Positions 24,593 through 35,559 of a stretch of 64,000 bases of DNA are shown here, one piece after another. This DNA comes from Amycolatopsis tolypomycina (GTDB lineage Bacteria > Actinomycetota > Actinomycetes > Mycobacteriales > Pseudonocardiaceae). The notes beneath the pieces are model-generated. The model had not been told where the DNA came from and searched no databases. It was given only the letters and a program-made list of their open reading frames with translations. The position numbers and the translations under genes were made by a program. Position 1 is the first letter of the stretch; every line of letters starts with the position of its first letter. Location: the NCBI RefSeq assembly GCF_900105945.1, contig NZ_FNSO01000004.1:1364001-1428000 (forward strand), read 5' to 3'.

Positions 24593-25292
24593 ACACCCGC
24601 AGCGCCTCCTCGTCCGAAGCCGGGTTGCGGACGAAGGAGTCCGCCCACTCCTCGATGCCGGGATACGCCGACCGCTCAGCCAGGTACCGGCACGCCGCCT
24701 CGACGTCGTACTCCGTGCGCCGCAGGCTGACGCCGTCGCCGAGCAACGCCCAGTGTGCTCCCCTTGCGCCGTAGGGCATTCCGACACTTCCCGGGTTCAC
24801 CACCAGCCGGCGGTCCGCGAGCCGCACGAACGGCATGTGCGTGTGGCCGCAGACGATCGTCGACGCGGTCACGCCGTCCAGGACCTCCGCCCAGCGCTCC
24901 GGCGGCGAGTCCACCAGCACGATTTCCGTGTCGTTGCGCGGGGTCGCGTGGCAGAACAGGACGCCGTCGAGGGTCACCGTCAGCGGCAGGGCGTCGAGCA
25001 GCGGGAGGTCGGCCGGGCGCAGCTGCCGCGCCGCCCACGGGAAGATCGGGTCGGGGACGAACGTGCCGCCGGTGCGTGCCGATTCGGCCAGCTCGCGGTC
25101 GGCGTTGCCGCGCACCCACACCGCGCGGTCGCCGAGTTGCCGGAGCCGGTCGAGGGTCTCGGCCGGCATCGGCCCGGCGAGCAGGTCGCCGAGCAGCACG
25201 ATCTTCTCCGCCGCCCGGACGTCCGGCTCCGCCAGGACCGCCTCCAGCGCGGGGAGGACGCCGTGGATGTCCGCCAGCACCGCCACGTTCAT
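24564..25292 (-). CDS. metallophosphoesterase
   Basis: A 242-residue calcineurin-like phosphoesterase of the YfcE/MJ0936 type. Metal-binding motifs appear in order: DIH (D8, H10), GDLLAG, GNADRE, CHATPRND and GHTHMPF. It probably hydrolyses phosphodiesters with two divalent metals in the cytosol; the true substrate is unknown. The reading frame extends 19 codons upstream, but ATG 25292 matches the usual MNVAVLADIHG start and has AAGGTGAGCGG upstream. The gene converges on and overlaps the SGNH hydrolase gene by 29 nt. Confidence 0.88.
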   Translation of the reverse strand: MNVAVLADIHGVLPALEAVLAEPDVRAAEKIVLLGDLLAGPMPAETLDRLRQLGDRAVWVRGNADRELAESARTGGTFVPDPIFPWAARQLRPADLPLLDALPLTVTLDGVLFCHATPRNDTEIVLVDSPPERWAEVLDGVTASTIVCGHTHMPFVRLADRRLVVNPGSVGMPYGARGAHWALLGDGVSLRRTEYDVEAACRYLAERSAYPGIEEWADSFVRNPASDEEALRVFSGRGTSST

Positions 25293-25354
25293 CCGCTCAC
25301 CTTGAGGCAGGCCGAGCGCCCCGGGCGAGGGATTTCGCCCAGGGCGCAACCGGG

Positions 25355-26563
25355 CTATTCCGTGGTGAGCGCCAGTTCCCGCACCCCGGTCATGTTGGGG
25401 TTGACCTGGAACTTCGGCGGCTCACCCGGGATCGTGCGCAGGGCCGGGTAGCGGTCGAACAGGATGTTCAGCGCCACCCGGCCTTCCAGCCGCGCGAGCG
25501 GGGCGCCGATGCAGAAGTGGATCCCGCGGCCGAACGCCAGGTGCGGGTTCTCCGCGCGCAGCGGGTCGAACGTGTCCGGGTTGTCGAACACCCGGTCGTC
25601 GCGGTTGGCCGCCGCCACCCAGCAGAGCAGCATCTGGTCGGCAGGCACGGTGACGCCGCCGACCTCGACCTCCCGCATGGTCACGCGGGCCACCGCCGCG
25701 AACGGCGTGAGGTACCGCAGCGACTCCTCGATCATCGGCGGCACGAGCGAGCGGTCCGCGCGCACCCGCTCGTCCCACTCCCGGTGCAGGTCCAGGCACA
25801 GCACCGCGTTGCCGAGCAGCATCGTCGTGGTGATGTGGCCGGCCAGCAGCAGGATGTTCGCGAAGTTGACGACGTCGGAGCGGGACAGCCGTTCGCCGTC
25901 GAGCTCGGCCTCGACCAGCTTCGTCAGCAGGTCCTCGCGCGGCTGCTTGCGCCGCTCGTCGACGTGCACGCCGAGGTAGTCGGCAAGCGCTTTCTGGCCC
26001 TCCAGGGAGGACAGGATCGCCGCGTCCTGCTGCTCGTCCTTCTTCACCAGCGAAACCTGGTTGGCGGACTCGAACATCTTGTCCACCCAGCCCTTGAACA
26101 GGTTCCGGTCGCTCGCCGGGACCCCCAGCAGCTCGGCGATGACGATCACCGGGAGCGGGTAGGCGAGGTCCTCGACCAGCTCGAACCGGTTGCCGGCCGG
26201 GATCGCGTCCAGCAGCTCGCGGGTGATCGTGGCGATCCGCGGCTCGAGGTCCGCCACCACCTTCGGCGTGAACGCGCGGCTGACCAGCTTGCGCATCTTG
26301 TTGTGCAGCGGCGGGTCCATCTGCAGGATGCTGCCCGTCGAGATGTCGTATTCGGGGTCCGGCATCATCTCCTTCGGGACCAGCCGCGTGGTTTCGGAGG
26401 AGAACGTCGCCGGGTCGCGGAGGATCGCTTCGATCTCCGGGTGCCCGTAGACGGTCCACATCCCCAGTTCCCCGGCGAACTCGATCCGCTTTTCCGGTTG
26501 CTTCCCCCGCAGCCAGAACTGGGCCTCGTGGAGTCCCCAGGTGTCGGCCATCGTGGTGGTCAT
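25355..26563 (-). CDS. cytochrome P450
   Basis: A 402-residue bacterial class I P450. The haem-binding loop FGRGIHFCIGAPLAR, the ExxR pair in EESLRYL and the I-helix LLLAGHITTT are clear. In the I-helix the common AGHETT reads AGHITT, losing the glutamate, which may affect proton delivery. ATG 26563 gives the usual length and has GGGGCGGAA upstream. The neighbouring TetR gene lies 31 nt upstream on the same strand and is probably its regulator. No ferredoxin or reductase gene is adjacent. Substrate unknown; such P450s often act in xenobiotic or lipid oxidation. Confidence 0.93.
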   Translation of the reverse strand: MTTTMADTWGLHEAQFWLRGKQPEKRIEFAGELGMWTVYGHPEIEAILRDPATFSSETTRLVPKEMMPDPEYDISTGSILQMDPPLHNKMRKLVSRAFTPKVVADLEPRIATITRELLDAIPAGNRFELVEDLAYPLPVIVIAELLGVPASDRNLFKGWVDKMFESANQVSLVKKDEQQDAAILSSLEGQKALADYLGVHVDERRKQPREDLLTKLVEAELDGERLSRSDVVNFANILLLAGHITTTMLLGNAVLCLDLHREWDERVRADRSLVPPMIEESLRYLTPFAAVARVTMREVEVGGVTVPADQMLLCWVAAANRDDRVFDNPDTFDPLRAENPHLAFGRGIHFCIGAPLARLEGRVALNILFDRYPALRTIPGEPPKFQVNPNMTGVRELALTTE

Positions 26564-26594
26564 TTCCGCCCCTTTCCCCATGGGTGGCCCCGGC

Positions 26595-27290
26595 TCAGCC
26601 GGGTGCCTTGGTGGGATCGTGTGCGTAGATCCCGTTCCGGAAGCCCGAGACGAGCTCCTCGAGCGTCGAACTCAGTTCCGCCGCCACCTCGGCGACCGCG
26701 GCGGGATCGGGCTCCCCGGGCGGTTCGAACGCGGTGCGGATCAGGTGTGCGAGGACAGCCGCCCGCTCTTCCAGGGGGATGCCCTCGAACTCGTGCGAAA
26801 CCGTGTCGCCGACGTAGAAGCCGAGGGTCGCGGCCTGCAGGGCGTAGCTCACGTGCGGGACGTCCGCGCGGATGAGCCCCCGCCGCAGCATCACTTCCTC
26901 GAAGTGCACGGTCACCTTGGCCTGCTGCTTCTTCAGGGCGAGGTCGCCGAGCGCGCCGAACATCTCGGCGTTGCCCCGCAGCATCGCCATCACCAGCGGG
27001 CGGCGGTGGGTGATGAGGAACGACCCCGGGATCATCCGGTGGGGCAGGATCATCGCCGGGTCGGCCTTGATCATGGCCAGCAGTTCGTCGGTCAGGTCGG
27101 CCGACTCCCGCATCATCAGCGCCTGGAACAGCAGCTCCTTGGTGCGCCAGTGCAGGTAGACGGTGCCCTTGCCGATGCCGACCGCGCGCGCGACGTCGTC
27201 GATCGCCACCTTGCGGTAGCCCATCCGCAGCAGCAGCTCACCCGCCGCGTCCAGGATCCGGTCGGCACGTTCGCGGTTGGGATGGCTCAT
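26595..27290 (-). CDS. TetR family regulator of the P450
   Basis: A 231-residue TetR-type repressor. The helix-turn-helix is GYRKVAIDDVARAVGIGKGTVYLHWRTKE near residues 24-52 and is followed by a helical ligand domain. ATG 27290 is the natural start; the frame stays open far upstream across the divergent genes, but that part is not coding. The gene and the P450 lie head to tail (31 nt apart), so they are probably co-transcribed from the promoter near 27300-27360, where a GTTGACCG/CGGTCAAC inverted repeat may be the operator. Ligand unknown. Confidence 0.88.
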   Translation of the reverse strand: MSHPNRERADRILDAAGELLLRMGYRKVAIDDVARAVGIGKGTVYLHWRTKELLFQALMMRESADLTDELLAMIKADPAMILPHRMIPGSFLITHRRPLVMAMLRGNAEMFGALGDLALKKQQAKVTVHFEEVMLRRGLIRADVPHVSYALQAATLGFYVGDTVSHEFEGIPLEERAAVLAHLIRTAFEPPGEPDPAAVAEVAAELSSTLEELVSGFRNGIYAHDPTKAPG

Positions 27291-27326
27291 GCGTCTCCAC
27301 CTGTGGTTTCGTTGAGCATTTGACCT

Positions 27327-27354
27327 GTTGACCGGATTCGCACTTTCGGTCAAC
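27327..27354. promoter_or_regulatory. candidate TetR operator
   Basis: GTTGACCG at 27327-27334 and CGGTCAAC at 27347-27354 form a perfect 8-bp inverted repeat with a 12-nt centre, in the divergent spacer between the TetR/P450 pair and rarA. A further TTGACC half-site lies at 27319-27324. TetR proteins commonly bind such palindromes in their own promoter. Confidence 0.55.
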
Positions 27355-27431
27355 CAGTCATCACGACGGTAGCGCGCCGGCCGAGGCCGGGGCAAGCGGT
27401 TCTGTCGGTGGGTTCGGTTAACGTCATCTCT

Positions 27432-28808
27432 GTGGCACAGGACGAGCTCTTCACCGTGAACGCCGACATCGCGCCGCCGCCGGAGCGCACGGCGTCGAAC
27501 GAGGGCGTGGAACCGCAGGCCGACCCGGCGAGTTCGCCGCTGGCCGTGCGGATGCGGCCGCGCTCGCTCGACGAGGTCGTCGGCCAGCAGCACCTGCTGC
27601 GCGAGGGGGCGCCGCTGCGGCGGCTGGTGGAGGGCGCCGCGCCGGCGTCGGTGCTGCTCTACGGCCCGCCCGGCACGGGCAAGACGACGCTGGCGAACCT
27701 GGTCTCGATCGCGACCGGGCGCCGGTTCGTCGCGATGTCGGCCCTTTCGGCGGGGGTCAAGGAGGTCCGCGGGGTCATCGAGGAGGCGCGGCGGCGGCGT
27801 CAGTACAACACCGAGAACACGGTGCTGTTCATCGACGAGGTCCACCGGTTCTCCAAGACCCAGCAGGACGCCCTGCTCGGCGCGGTCGAGGACCGCACGG
27901 TGCTGCTGGTCGCGGCGACCACCGAGAACCCGTCGTTCTCGGTGGTGTCGCCGCTGCTGTCGCGGTCGCTGGTGCTGCAGCTGCGTCCGCTGACCGATGC
28001 CGACATCACCGCGCTGATCGAGCGGGCCCTCGCCGACGAACGCGGCCTGGGCGGCGAGCTGACGCTGACCGAGGACGCGCGGGCGCACCTGGTCCGCCTC
28101 GCGGGCGGCGACGCGCGCCGTGCGCTGACGGCACTGGAGGCGGCGGCCGACGCGGCCTCGGCCACCGAGGCGAAGACGATCGACCTGGCCATCGTCGAGT
28201 CCACAGTGGACAAGGCCGCGGTCCGCTACGACCGCGACGGCGACCAGCACTACGACGTGATCAGCGCGTTCATCAAGTCGATCCGCGGGTCCGATGTGGA
28301 CGCTGCGCTGCACTACCTGGCCCGGATGATCGAAGCGGGGGAGGACCCCCGGTTCCTCGCGCGGCGGCTGGTGGTGCACGCCAGCGAGGACATCGGCATG
28401 GCCGACCCGACGGCCCTGCAGTCGGCCGTGGCGGCGGCGCACGCGGTGCAGTTCATCGGCATGCCGGAGGGCAGGCTGGCGCTCGCCCAGGCGACGGTCC
28501 ACCTGGCAACGGCACCGAAGTCCAACGCGGTGATCAAGGGCATCGACGCGGCACTGGCGGACGTCCGCGCGGGCCTGGCGGGAACGGTGCCGCCCCACCT
28601 GCGCGACGGGCACTACGCGGGGGCGAAGAAGCTGGGCAACGCGCAGGGGTACCGGTACCCGCACAACGTGCCGGAGGGCGTGCTGGCGCAGCAGTACCCA
28701 CCGGACGAGCTGGTGGGCCGGGACTACTACGAGCCCAGCCAGCGCGGCGCCGAGCGAACGCTGGCCGAGCGGGTGCCGAAGCTGCGGCGGACGATCCGGG
28801 GGCAGTGA
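27432..28808 (+). CDS. rarA: replication-associated recombination protein A
   Basis: A 458-residue AAA+ ATPase of the RarA/MgsA/WRNIP1 family, which acts at stalled replication forks. Walker A is GPPGTGKTT, Walker B is LFIDEVHRF, sensor 1 is AATTENPSF, and the C-terminal tetramerisation region (from about 270, [26 protein letters not shown]) is complete. GTG 27432 lies 7 nt after TAACGT (27419-27424) and lacks a ribosome binding site, so a leaderless message is likely; the peptide start VAQDELF is typical. A GTG at 27408 is in frame but overlaps the promoter. The gene order aspS...rarA...alaS resembles that in mycobacteria. Confidence 0.95.
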   Translation: MAQDELFTVNADIAPPPERTASNEGVEPQADPASSPLAVRMRPRSLDEVVGQQHLLREGAPLRRLVEGAAPASVLLYGPPGTGKTTLANLVSIATGRRFVAMSALSAGVKEVRGVIEEARRRRQYNTENTVLFIDEVHRFSKTQQDALLGAVEDRTVLLVAATTENPSFSVVSPLLSRSLVLQLRPLTDADITALIERALADERGLGGELTLTEDARAHLVRLAGGDARRALTALEAAADAASATEAKTIDLAIVESTVDKAAVRYDRDGDQHYDVISAFIKSIRGSDVDAALHYLARMIEAGEDPRFLARRLVVHASEDIGMADPTALQSAVAAAHAVQFIGMPEGRLALAQATVHLATAPKSNAVIKGIDAALADVRAGLAGTVPPHLRDGHYAGAKKLGNAQGYRYPHNVPEGVLAQQYPPDELVGRDYYEPSQRGAERTLAERVPKLRRTIRGQ

Positions 28809-29309
28809 GGCTGTTCGAGCTGCGGGCCGCCCCGGGTGGTGATGCGCGGGCGGTGGGGTTCGGCTGCCGCCGGGCGGGCCGTTGCGGGTGGTCGGGGCGG
28901 GGCGTGCGGCGGCGGGCCTGCCCCGGGCAGTGGCGCCGGGTTCGGCTGCGCTGGGCGAGCCGTGGGCTGGCCCAGGCGGTGATGCGCGGGGGCTTGCGGT
29001 GCTGGGCGCGCGGTGGGTTGCCTCGGGTGGTGGGGCGGGATTGGCTGCGCCGGCCGAGGCGCAGGCCGCCCCGGGCGGTGGCGCCGGGTTCGGCTGCGCC
29101 GCACCAACCGCACGTACTGTCCCGGGCCGCCAGGCACCCCCGCCCAGCCTGCCGCAGCCCCGACCGGCGACCGGCCGTGCGAGCGCCGCGTTGAACGCCG
29201 TTCGTCCCGCCGCCCGGCCCGCGGTGGCCAAGATCATCCGGATTCGTAAACTTTGCCCCTCCCGGTGGCCCTGTCCGGCAAGGGCCCCACGACCGCAGGA
29301 GGCGTGCCC
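28809..29309. other. 501-bp GC-rich spacer with degenerate repeats
   Basis: No convincing gene on either strand. A diverged unit of about 37 nt, centred on GGCGCCGGGTTCGGCTGCGC, recurs near 28846, 28926, 29025 and 29078, with CCGCCCCGGG-type runs between copies. Long shadow frames are Pro/Gly/Arg-rich and lack domain-like sequence. The end near 29240-29300 should hold the promoter of the VOC gene. Confidence 0.6.
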
Positions 29310-29690
29310 GTGCCCGCGACGCTGCAGTGCATCGTCCTGGACTGTCCGGTACCCCTGGACCTCGCCCGCTTCTACCAGGCCCTGCTCGGCGGCGACGTCG
29401 ACCGGCCCGATCCGCGGTGGCGCGTCGACCAGGACTGGTCGACCCTGCACCTCGACGGCGGCATGGTCCTCGGCTTCCAGCGCGCCCCCGACCACCGGCC
29501 GCCGACCTGGCCCGATCCCTCCTTCCCGCAGCAGTTCCACCTCGACTTCGAGGTCGACGACTTCCGCGAGTCCCACCACGTCGTCCTCGCGCACGGTGGC
29601 CGCCTGCTCGACCCCGACCTCGGCGGCCGCGGCTGGCGCGTCTACGCCGACCCGGCCGGGCACCCCTTCTGCCTGCTCGGCGACTACTGA
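29310..29690 (+). CDS. VOC (glyoxalase/bleomycin resistance) family protein
   Basis: A 126-residue single-domain VOC protein with two beta-alpha-beta-beta-beta units. The N-terminal strand LQCIVLDCPVPLDLARFYQALLG, the central QFHLDFEVDDF and the C-terminal YADPAGHPFCLLGDY are typical of the actinobacterial glyoxalase-like group (Glyoxalase_6). The family includes metal-dependent enzymes and binding proteins; no specific substrate can be named. GTG 29310 is preferred because GCAGGAGG lies 7 nt upstream; GTG 29304 is the alternative. It precedes a dehydrogenase gene by 37 nt. Confidence 0.85.
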   Translation: MPATLQCIVLDCPVPLDLARFYQALLGGDVDRPDPRWRVDQDWSTLHLDGGMVLGFQRAPDHRPPTWPDPSFPQQFHLDFEVDDFRESHHVVLAHGGRLLDPDLGGRGWRVYADPAGHPFCLLGDY

Positions 29691-29727
29691 GCGCGCGGCG
29701 ACGCCGCGTCTCCGCGACGATGGCGGC

Positions 29728-30573
29728 ATGACTGTCGCGTTTCTCGGAACCGGGATCATGGGCGCCCCGATGGCGGCCAACATCGCCAAAGCAGGTCTCG
29801 ACGTCCGGGTCTGGAACCGGACGCGGGCCAAGGCCGAGCCGCTGTCCGACGTCGCGGCGGTGACCGGCACCGCGGCCGAGGCAGCCGACGGCGCGGACAC
29901 CCTCGTGACGATGCTCGCCGACGGCCCTGCCGTCGCCGAAGCATTCGAAGCCGCTTCGCCTGCTTCGGGGACTTTGTGGCTGCAGATGAGCACGGTCGGT
30001 CTCGAGTGGACGGACCGCCTCGCGGCGATGGCGGAGAAGGCGGGCGTGGTGTTCGTCGACGCGCCGGTGCTCGGCACCCGGCAGCCCGCGGAGCAGGCCC
30101 AGCTGCTGGTGCTGGGCTCCGGCCCGGAGGAGGCGCGCCCGGCGGCGACGCCGGTGTTCGACGCGGTCGGCATGCGCACCATCTGGCTCGGCCCGGCAGG
30201 CCGGGGCAGCCGGCTGAAGCTGGTGATGAACGCCTGGGTCCTGGCGTTGACGAACGCGACGGCGGAGAGCCTCGGCCTGGCCCGCGCACTGGGCCTGGAC
30301 CCGCAGCTGTTCCTGGAGACGATCACGGGCGGCGGCCTGGACGTGGGCTACGCGCACGCGAAGGGCGGCGCGATGCTGGCCGGCGAGTTCGCCCCGTCGT
30401 TCCCGGCGAGCCTGGCGGCGAAGGACGCCCGGCTGGTGGTGGAGGCCGCGGGCGACGAGGTCGACGTGGCCGGGGCGCAGGCGGCACTGGCCCACCTGGA
30501 GACGGCGGTCGAGGCCGGACACGGCGACGAGGACATGGCGGCGCTGTACCGGGCGGTGCTGAAGGGGCGTTAG
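29728..30573 (+). CDS. NAD(P)-dependent beta-hydroxyacid dehydrogenase family protein
   Basis: A 281-residue member of the 3-hydroxyisobutyrate/6-phosphogluconate dehydrogenase superfamily. The dinucleotide site is VAFLGTGIMGAPMAANI at the N-terminus, the substrate-loop region is DAPVLGTRQPAEQAQL, and the catalytic lysine lies in GRGSRLKLVMNAW. It should oxidise a beta-hydroxyacid or reduce a semialdehyde; imine reductases in this superfamily are an alternative. The usual GGxxGA substrate loop is changed to LGTRQPAE, so the substrate may be unusual. The stop overlaps the 3' end of the convergent broken gene by 4 nt. Confidence 0.85.
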   Translation: MTVAFLGTGIMGAPMAANIAKAGLDVRVWNRTRAKAEPLSDVAAVTGTAAEAADGADTLVTMLADGPAVAEAFEAASPASGTLWLQMSTVGLEWTDRLAAMAEKAGVVFVDAPVLGTRQPAEQAQLLVLGSGPEEARPAATPVFDAVGMRTIWLGPAGRGSRLKLVMNAWVLALTNATAESLGLARALGLDPQLFLETITGGGLDVGYAHAKGGAMLAGEFAPSFPASLAAKDARLVVEAAGDEVDVAGAQAALAHLETAVEAGHGDEDMAALYRAVLKGR

Positions 30574-31510
30574 ACGAGCGTCGCGAGCCGGTCCACACCC
30601 AAGGCACTGGTCAAGAGGCGTTCCTTCGCGTTGCCCAGTAGCTTCCGCGTCCACGACGTGAAGCCGCCATCTCCCACTTCGGCGAGCTCGCCGCCGAAGG
30701 ACGCGTACACCTTGAAGCCGAGGCCCTCGTAATACCCACCTCGGCCGCCTTCGCGGTCCGGGAACGGACGGACCGGCACGTCCGGCACCGCATCGAGCAG
30801 GCACTCGAACCGGGGTCGAGCACGGTCACGGCCAGCTCGACCGCGGACGCGCCCAGCGCCCGGCAGGCCGCGGCCATCAGCCGGGCGTGCTCGCCCAGGT
30901 GCTGCCGCTCGAAAGCCAGGTTGCCGGAGTCCCGCCCGGCCGTCACCGCGCCGAACAGCGAGAAGTGCGCGAACAGCCCCGCCGGCACCCGCTGGGCCCG
31001 CACCACCCGCTGCACCGTGGCCAGCCGGACGACGTCCTCCGCCGCGCGCCGGACCGCCGCCTCCAGTGCCAGGCCGGTGGTGGGGTCCGCGGCGACCTCG
31101 GTGCCCCGGCCGGTCGGCACCACCCGGTGCTGGGCGACCCCGGCCACCGCCGAATGGGTGCCGAGCGGGACGAGCGGCGAGAGGGTCACCAGGTCGAAGC
31201 CCGTTGCGGTGCCGAGCACGACGTCTTCGACCCGGCGCAGCAGGGCGAACGGCAGCGGGCTCGAGCCGGTGAACCGGTCGGCCCGGTGCCGGCGCAGCAC
31301 GTCGGGCCCGGCCAGCCGCGCCGCGCGCCGGCGCGCGATCTCAGTGACATCCGGGGCTTCGCCCCGAGCCGGGGGCTTCGCCACCCGGACCCCTGAAAGC
31401 GGCAGCTGCACCGTCGTCAAGTCGGCGCCGGGAAGGCCGGCGAGCACATCGGCCGCGGTCCCGCCCGGCCCGGCGAGCACCCGCCTGCCGGGTCCAATGT
31501 CGTGTCCCAT
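30570..31510 (-). pseudogene. frameshifted class II synthetase-like protein
   Basis: From ATG 31510 (MGHDIGPGRRVLAGPGG) the frame reads well to VTVLDPG near 30815, then turns into Arg/Ser-rich nonsense. The other frame continues sensibly with FECLLDAVPDVPVRPFPDRE and GLGFKVYASFGGEL, ending LTSALGVDRLATLV. One missing base in the CCGGGG run at 30810-30815 explains this, since the span is one base short of 314 codons. The C-terminal GVDRLA and the segment VVPTGRGTEVAADPT suggest a class II aminoacyl-tRNA synthetase-like fold, but I do not recognise the family with certainty. A 55-bp dispersed repeat lies in frame inside the gene (31346-31400). Either a recent pseudogene or a sequencing error. 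Confidence 0.65.
31346..31400. repeat. 55-bp GC-rich dispersed repeat (copy 2, inside a gene)
   Basis: Nearly identical to 19272-19326, including CGGGGCTTCGCCCCG, CCGGGGGCTTCGCCACCCGG and the GAAAGC end. It lies within the frameshifted gene and is read in frame as SGVRVAKPPARGEAP. A copy of an intergenic element within coding sequence suggests insertion; loss of about 18 residues would restore a plausible protein. Confidence 0.8.
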
Positions 31511-31639
31511 CGCCCAGGTGTACCGCCCCGGCCGCGCCCGCGGCGAGGCGTTTTCCGGCCCCGGCGGGGTGACACGGTCGGGGACCGGCCCAAGCGGTAA
31601 CCTCAACCGGCATCCCGACCCCTGAACCGAGGAGGGCCC

Positions 31640-32026
31640 GTGTCGGCAGGGCAGATCGCCGCGTTGATCGCCGCAGGAGCATTCGTGGTGCTGGTCGTCC
31701 TGCTGGCGATCCCGCTGATCAAGCTCGGCAAGACGCTGGACGCGGCCACCGAGGCGATCGAGCGCACCAACAGCAACACCGACCCGCTGCTGATCGGCGC
31801 GAACGAGACCATCACGCACGTCAACACCCAGCTCGAGCGGGTCGACGGGATCACCGCGAACGCGCAGGCCGTCACCGGCAACGTCTCCGCGCTCACCTCC
31901 GTCTTCACCGCGACCCTCGGCGGCCCGCTGGTCAAGACCGCGGCGCTGTCCTACGGGCTGTCCAAGGCGATCAAGGCGCGCAAGAAGAAGAACGCACTGA
32001 AGGCCGCCAGGAAGGCCGGGAAATGA
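31640..32026 (+). CDS. DUF948 domain membrane protein
   Basis: A 128-residue protein of the DUF948 family. One N-terminal transmembrane helix (about 5-27, rich in Ala/Val/Leu) is followed by a region likely to form a coiled coil (LGKTLDAATEAIERTNSNTD), a hydrophobic turn and a lysine-rich tail (KARKKKNALKAARKAGK). It is probably a small membrane-anchored structural or stress protein; the function is unknown. GTG 31640 follows GGAGGG. Its stop overlaps the ATG of the next small gene, and the pair precedes alaS as in other actinobacteria. Confidence 0.8.
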   Translation: MSAGQIAALIAAGAFVVLVVLLAIPLIKLGKTLDAATEAIERTNSNTDPLLIGANETITHVNTQLERVDGITANAQAVTGNVSALTSVFTATLGGPLVKTAALSYGLSKAIKARKKKNALKAARKAGK

Positions 32027-32328
32027 AGCGGCTGTTCTGGCTCGGCGTCGGCGTCGTCACCGGCGTCGTGCTCTCCCGCAAGGCCGCCGAAACCGCTCGT
32101 CAGGCCACTCCGGCCGGGTTAGCATCGAACCTGGGGGACGCCGTGCGCGAGCTGGCCGGCGCCGTGGGTTCGTTCGGCGCCGAGGTGCGCGCGGGCATGA
32201 ACGAACGGGAACAGGAGCTGCACGACATGGTCGAGGAGCGGACGGGCGTGACCGCGCCCCGCGCCGAGGGCCGGCACGCCGCCGCGGCCCGGCGCCCGGT
32301 CCGGCGAGCTCGCCGGGCGGAGGGCTGA
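32023..32328 (+). CDS. small conserved actinobacterial membrane-associated protein
   Basis: A 101-residue protein beginning MKRLFWLGVGVVTGVVLSRKAAETARQATP, a short hydrophobic helix followed by a helical, charged region (LGDAVRELAGAVGSFGAEVRAGMNEREQELHDMV) and an arginine-rich tail. I recall similar small proteins upstream of alaS in many actinobacteria (DUF6167-like). It is probably anchored in the membrane and partnered with the DUF948 protein, whose stop it overlaps (ATGA). Function unknown. Confidence 0.75.
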   Translation: MKRLFWLGVGVVTGVVLSRKAAETARQATPAGLASNLGDAVRELAGAVGSFGAEVRAGMNEREQELHDMVEERTGVTAPRAEGRHAAAARRPVRRARRAEG

Positions 32329-32405
32329 TCCGGGCCTGCCCGGACCCCTTCGCCGGAGCCACCGCCGCCGACCCCGTTCCGAACCACAGCTACAAGGACT
32401 GACCC

Positions 32406-35058
<2,653 letters not shown>

Positions 35059-35066
<8 letters not shown>

Positions 35067-35559
35067 CCGCGGAAACCGCGGCCCGGACCGCCCCGGTGCG
35101 GGCGATCCGGGCCGCGGCCGCCGGCTCGGCGTGGACGTCGGATCCGTGCGGGTCGGGGTGGCACTGAGCGATCCGGCACCCATGCTCGCGTCGCCATTGG
35201 TTACCCTCTCCCGCGATGCGACCGACGACACTGACCTCGACCAGCTGGCCGCCCTCGTCACCGAGCACGAGGTGGTCGAGGTGATCGTGGGCCTGCCGAG
35301 AACGCTCGCCAACCGCCAGGGACCGGCGGCCGAGCTGGCGATCGCGTATTCTGAACGCCTGGCCGGGCGGATAGCGCCCGTGCCGGTCCGGCTGGGCGAC
35401 GAGCGGCTGACCACGGTCACCGCATCCCGCATCCTCTCCCAGCGCGGGGTCAAAGGCCGCAAGCAGCGCGCGGTGGTCGACCAGGCCGCCGCCGTCGAGA
35501 TCCTGCAGGCCTGGATCGACGCCGCCGCTGCGCACCGCGCCCGGGAGGGAGACCGATGA
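35059..35559 (+). CDS. ruvX: RuvX/YqgF Holliday junction resolvase-like protein
   Basis: A 166-residue RNase H-fold protein of the YqgF/RuvX family, thought to act as a nuclease in 16S rRNA 5'-end processing or at Holliday junctions. The first catalytic strand is [16 protein letters not shown], followed by [28 protein letters not shown] and [16 protein letters not shown], which hold the conserved acidic residues. The start is uncertain: TTG 35059 overlaps the alaS stop and gives about 28 residues before the first strand; no clear ribosome binding site is seen. The stop overlaps the mltG ATG. Gene identity is firm. Confidence 0.9.

Noticed and set aside
28809..29309. Pro/Gly-rich frames as a cell-surface protein gene
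   Set aside because: No ribosome binding site, signal peptide or conserved motif, and the frames are biased on several strands at once.
26595..30326. Very long minus-strand frame covering the TetR gene, rarA and beyond
   Set aside because: Only the last 231 codons look like a protein; the rest is a GC-rich shadow antisense to rarA and the dehydrogenase.
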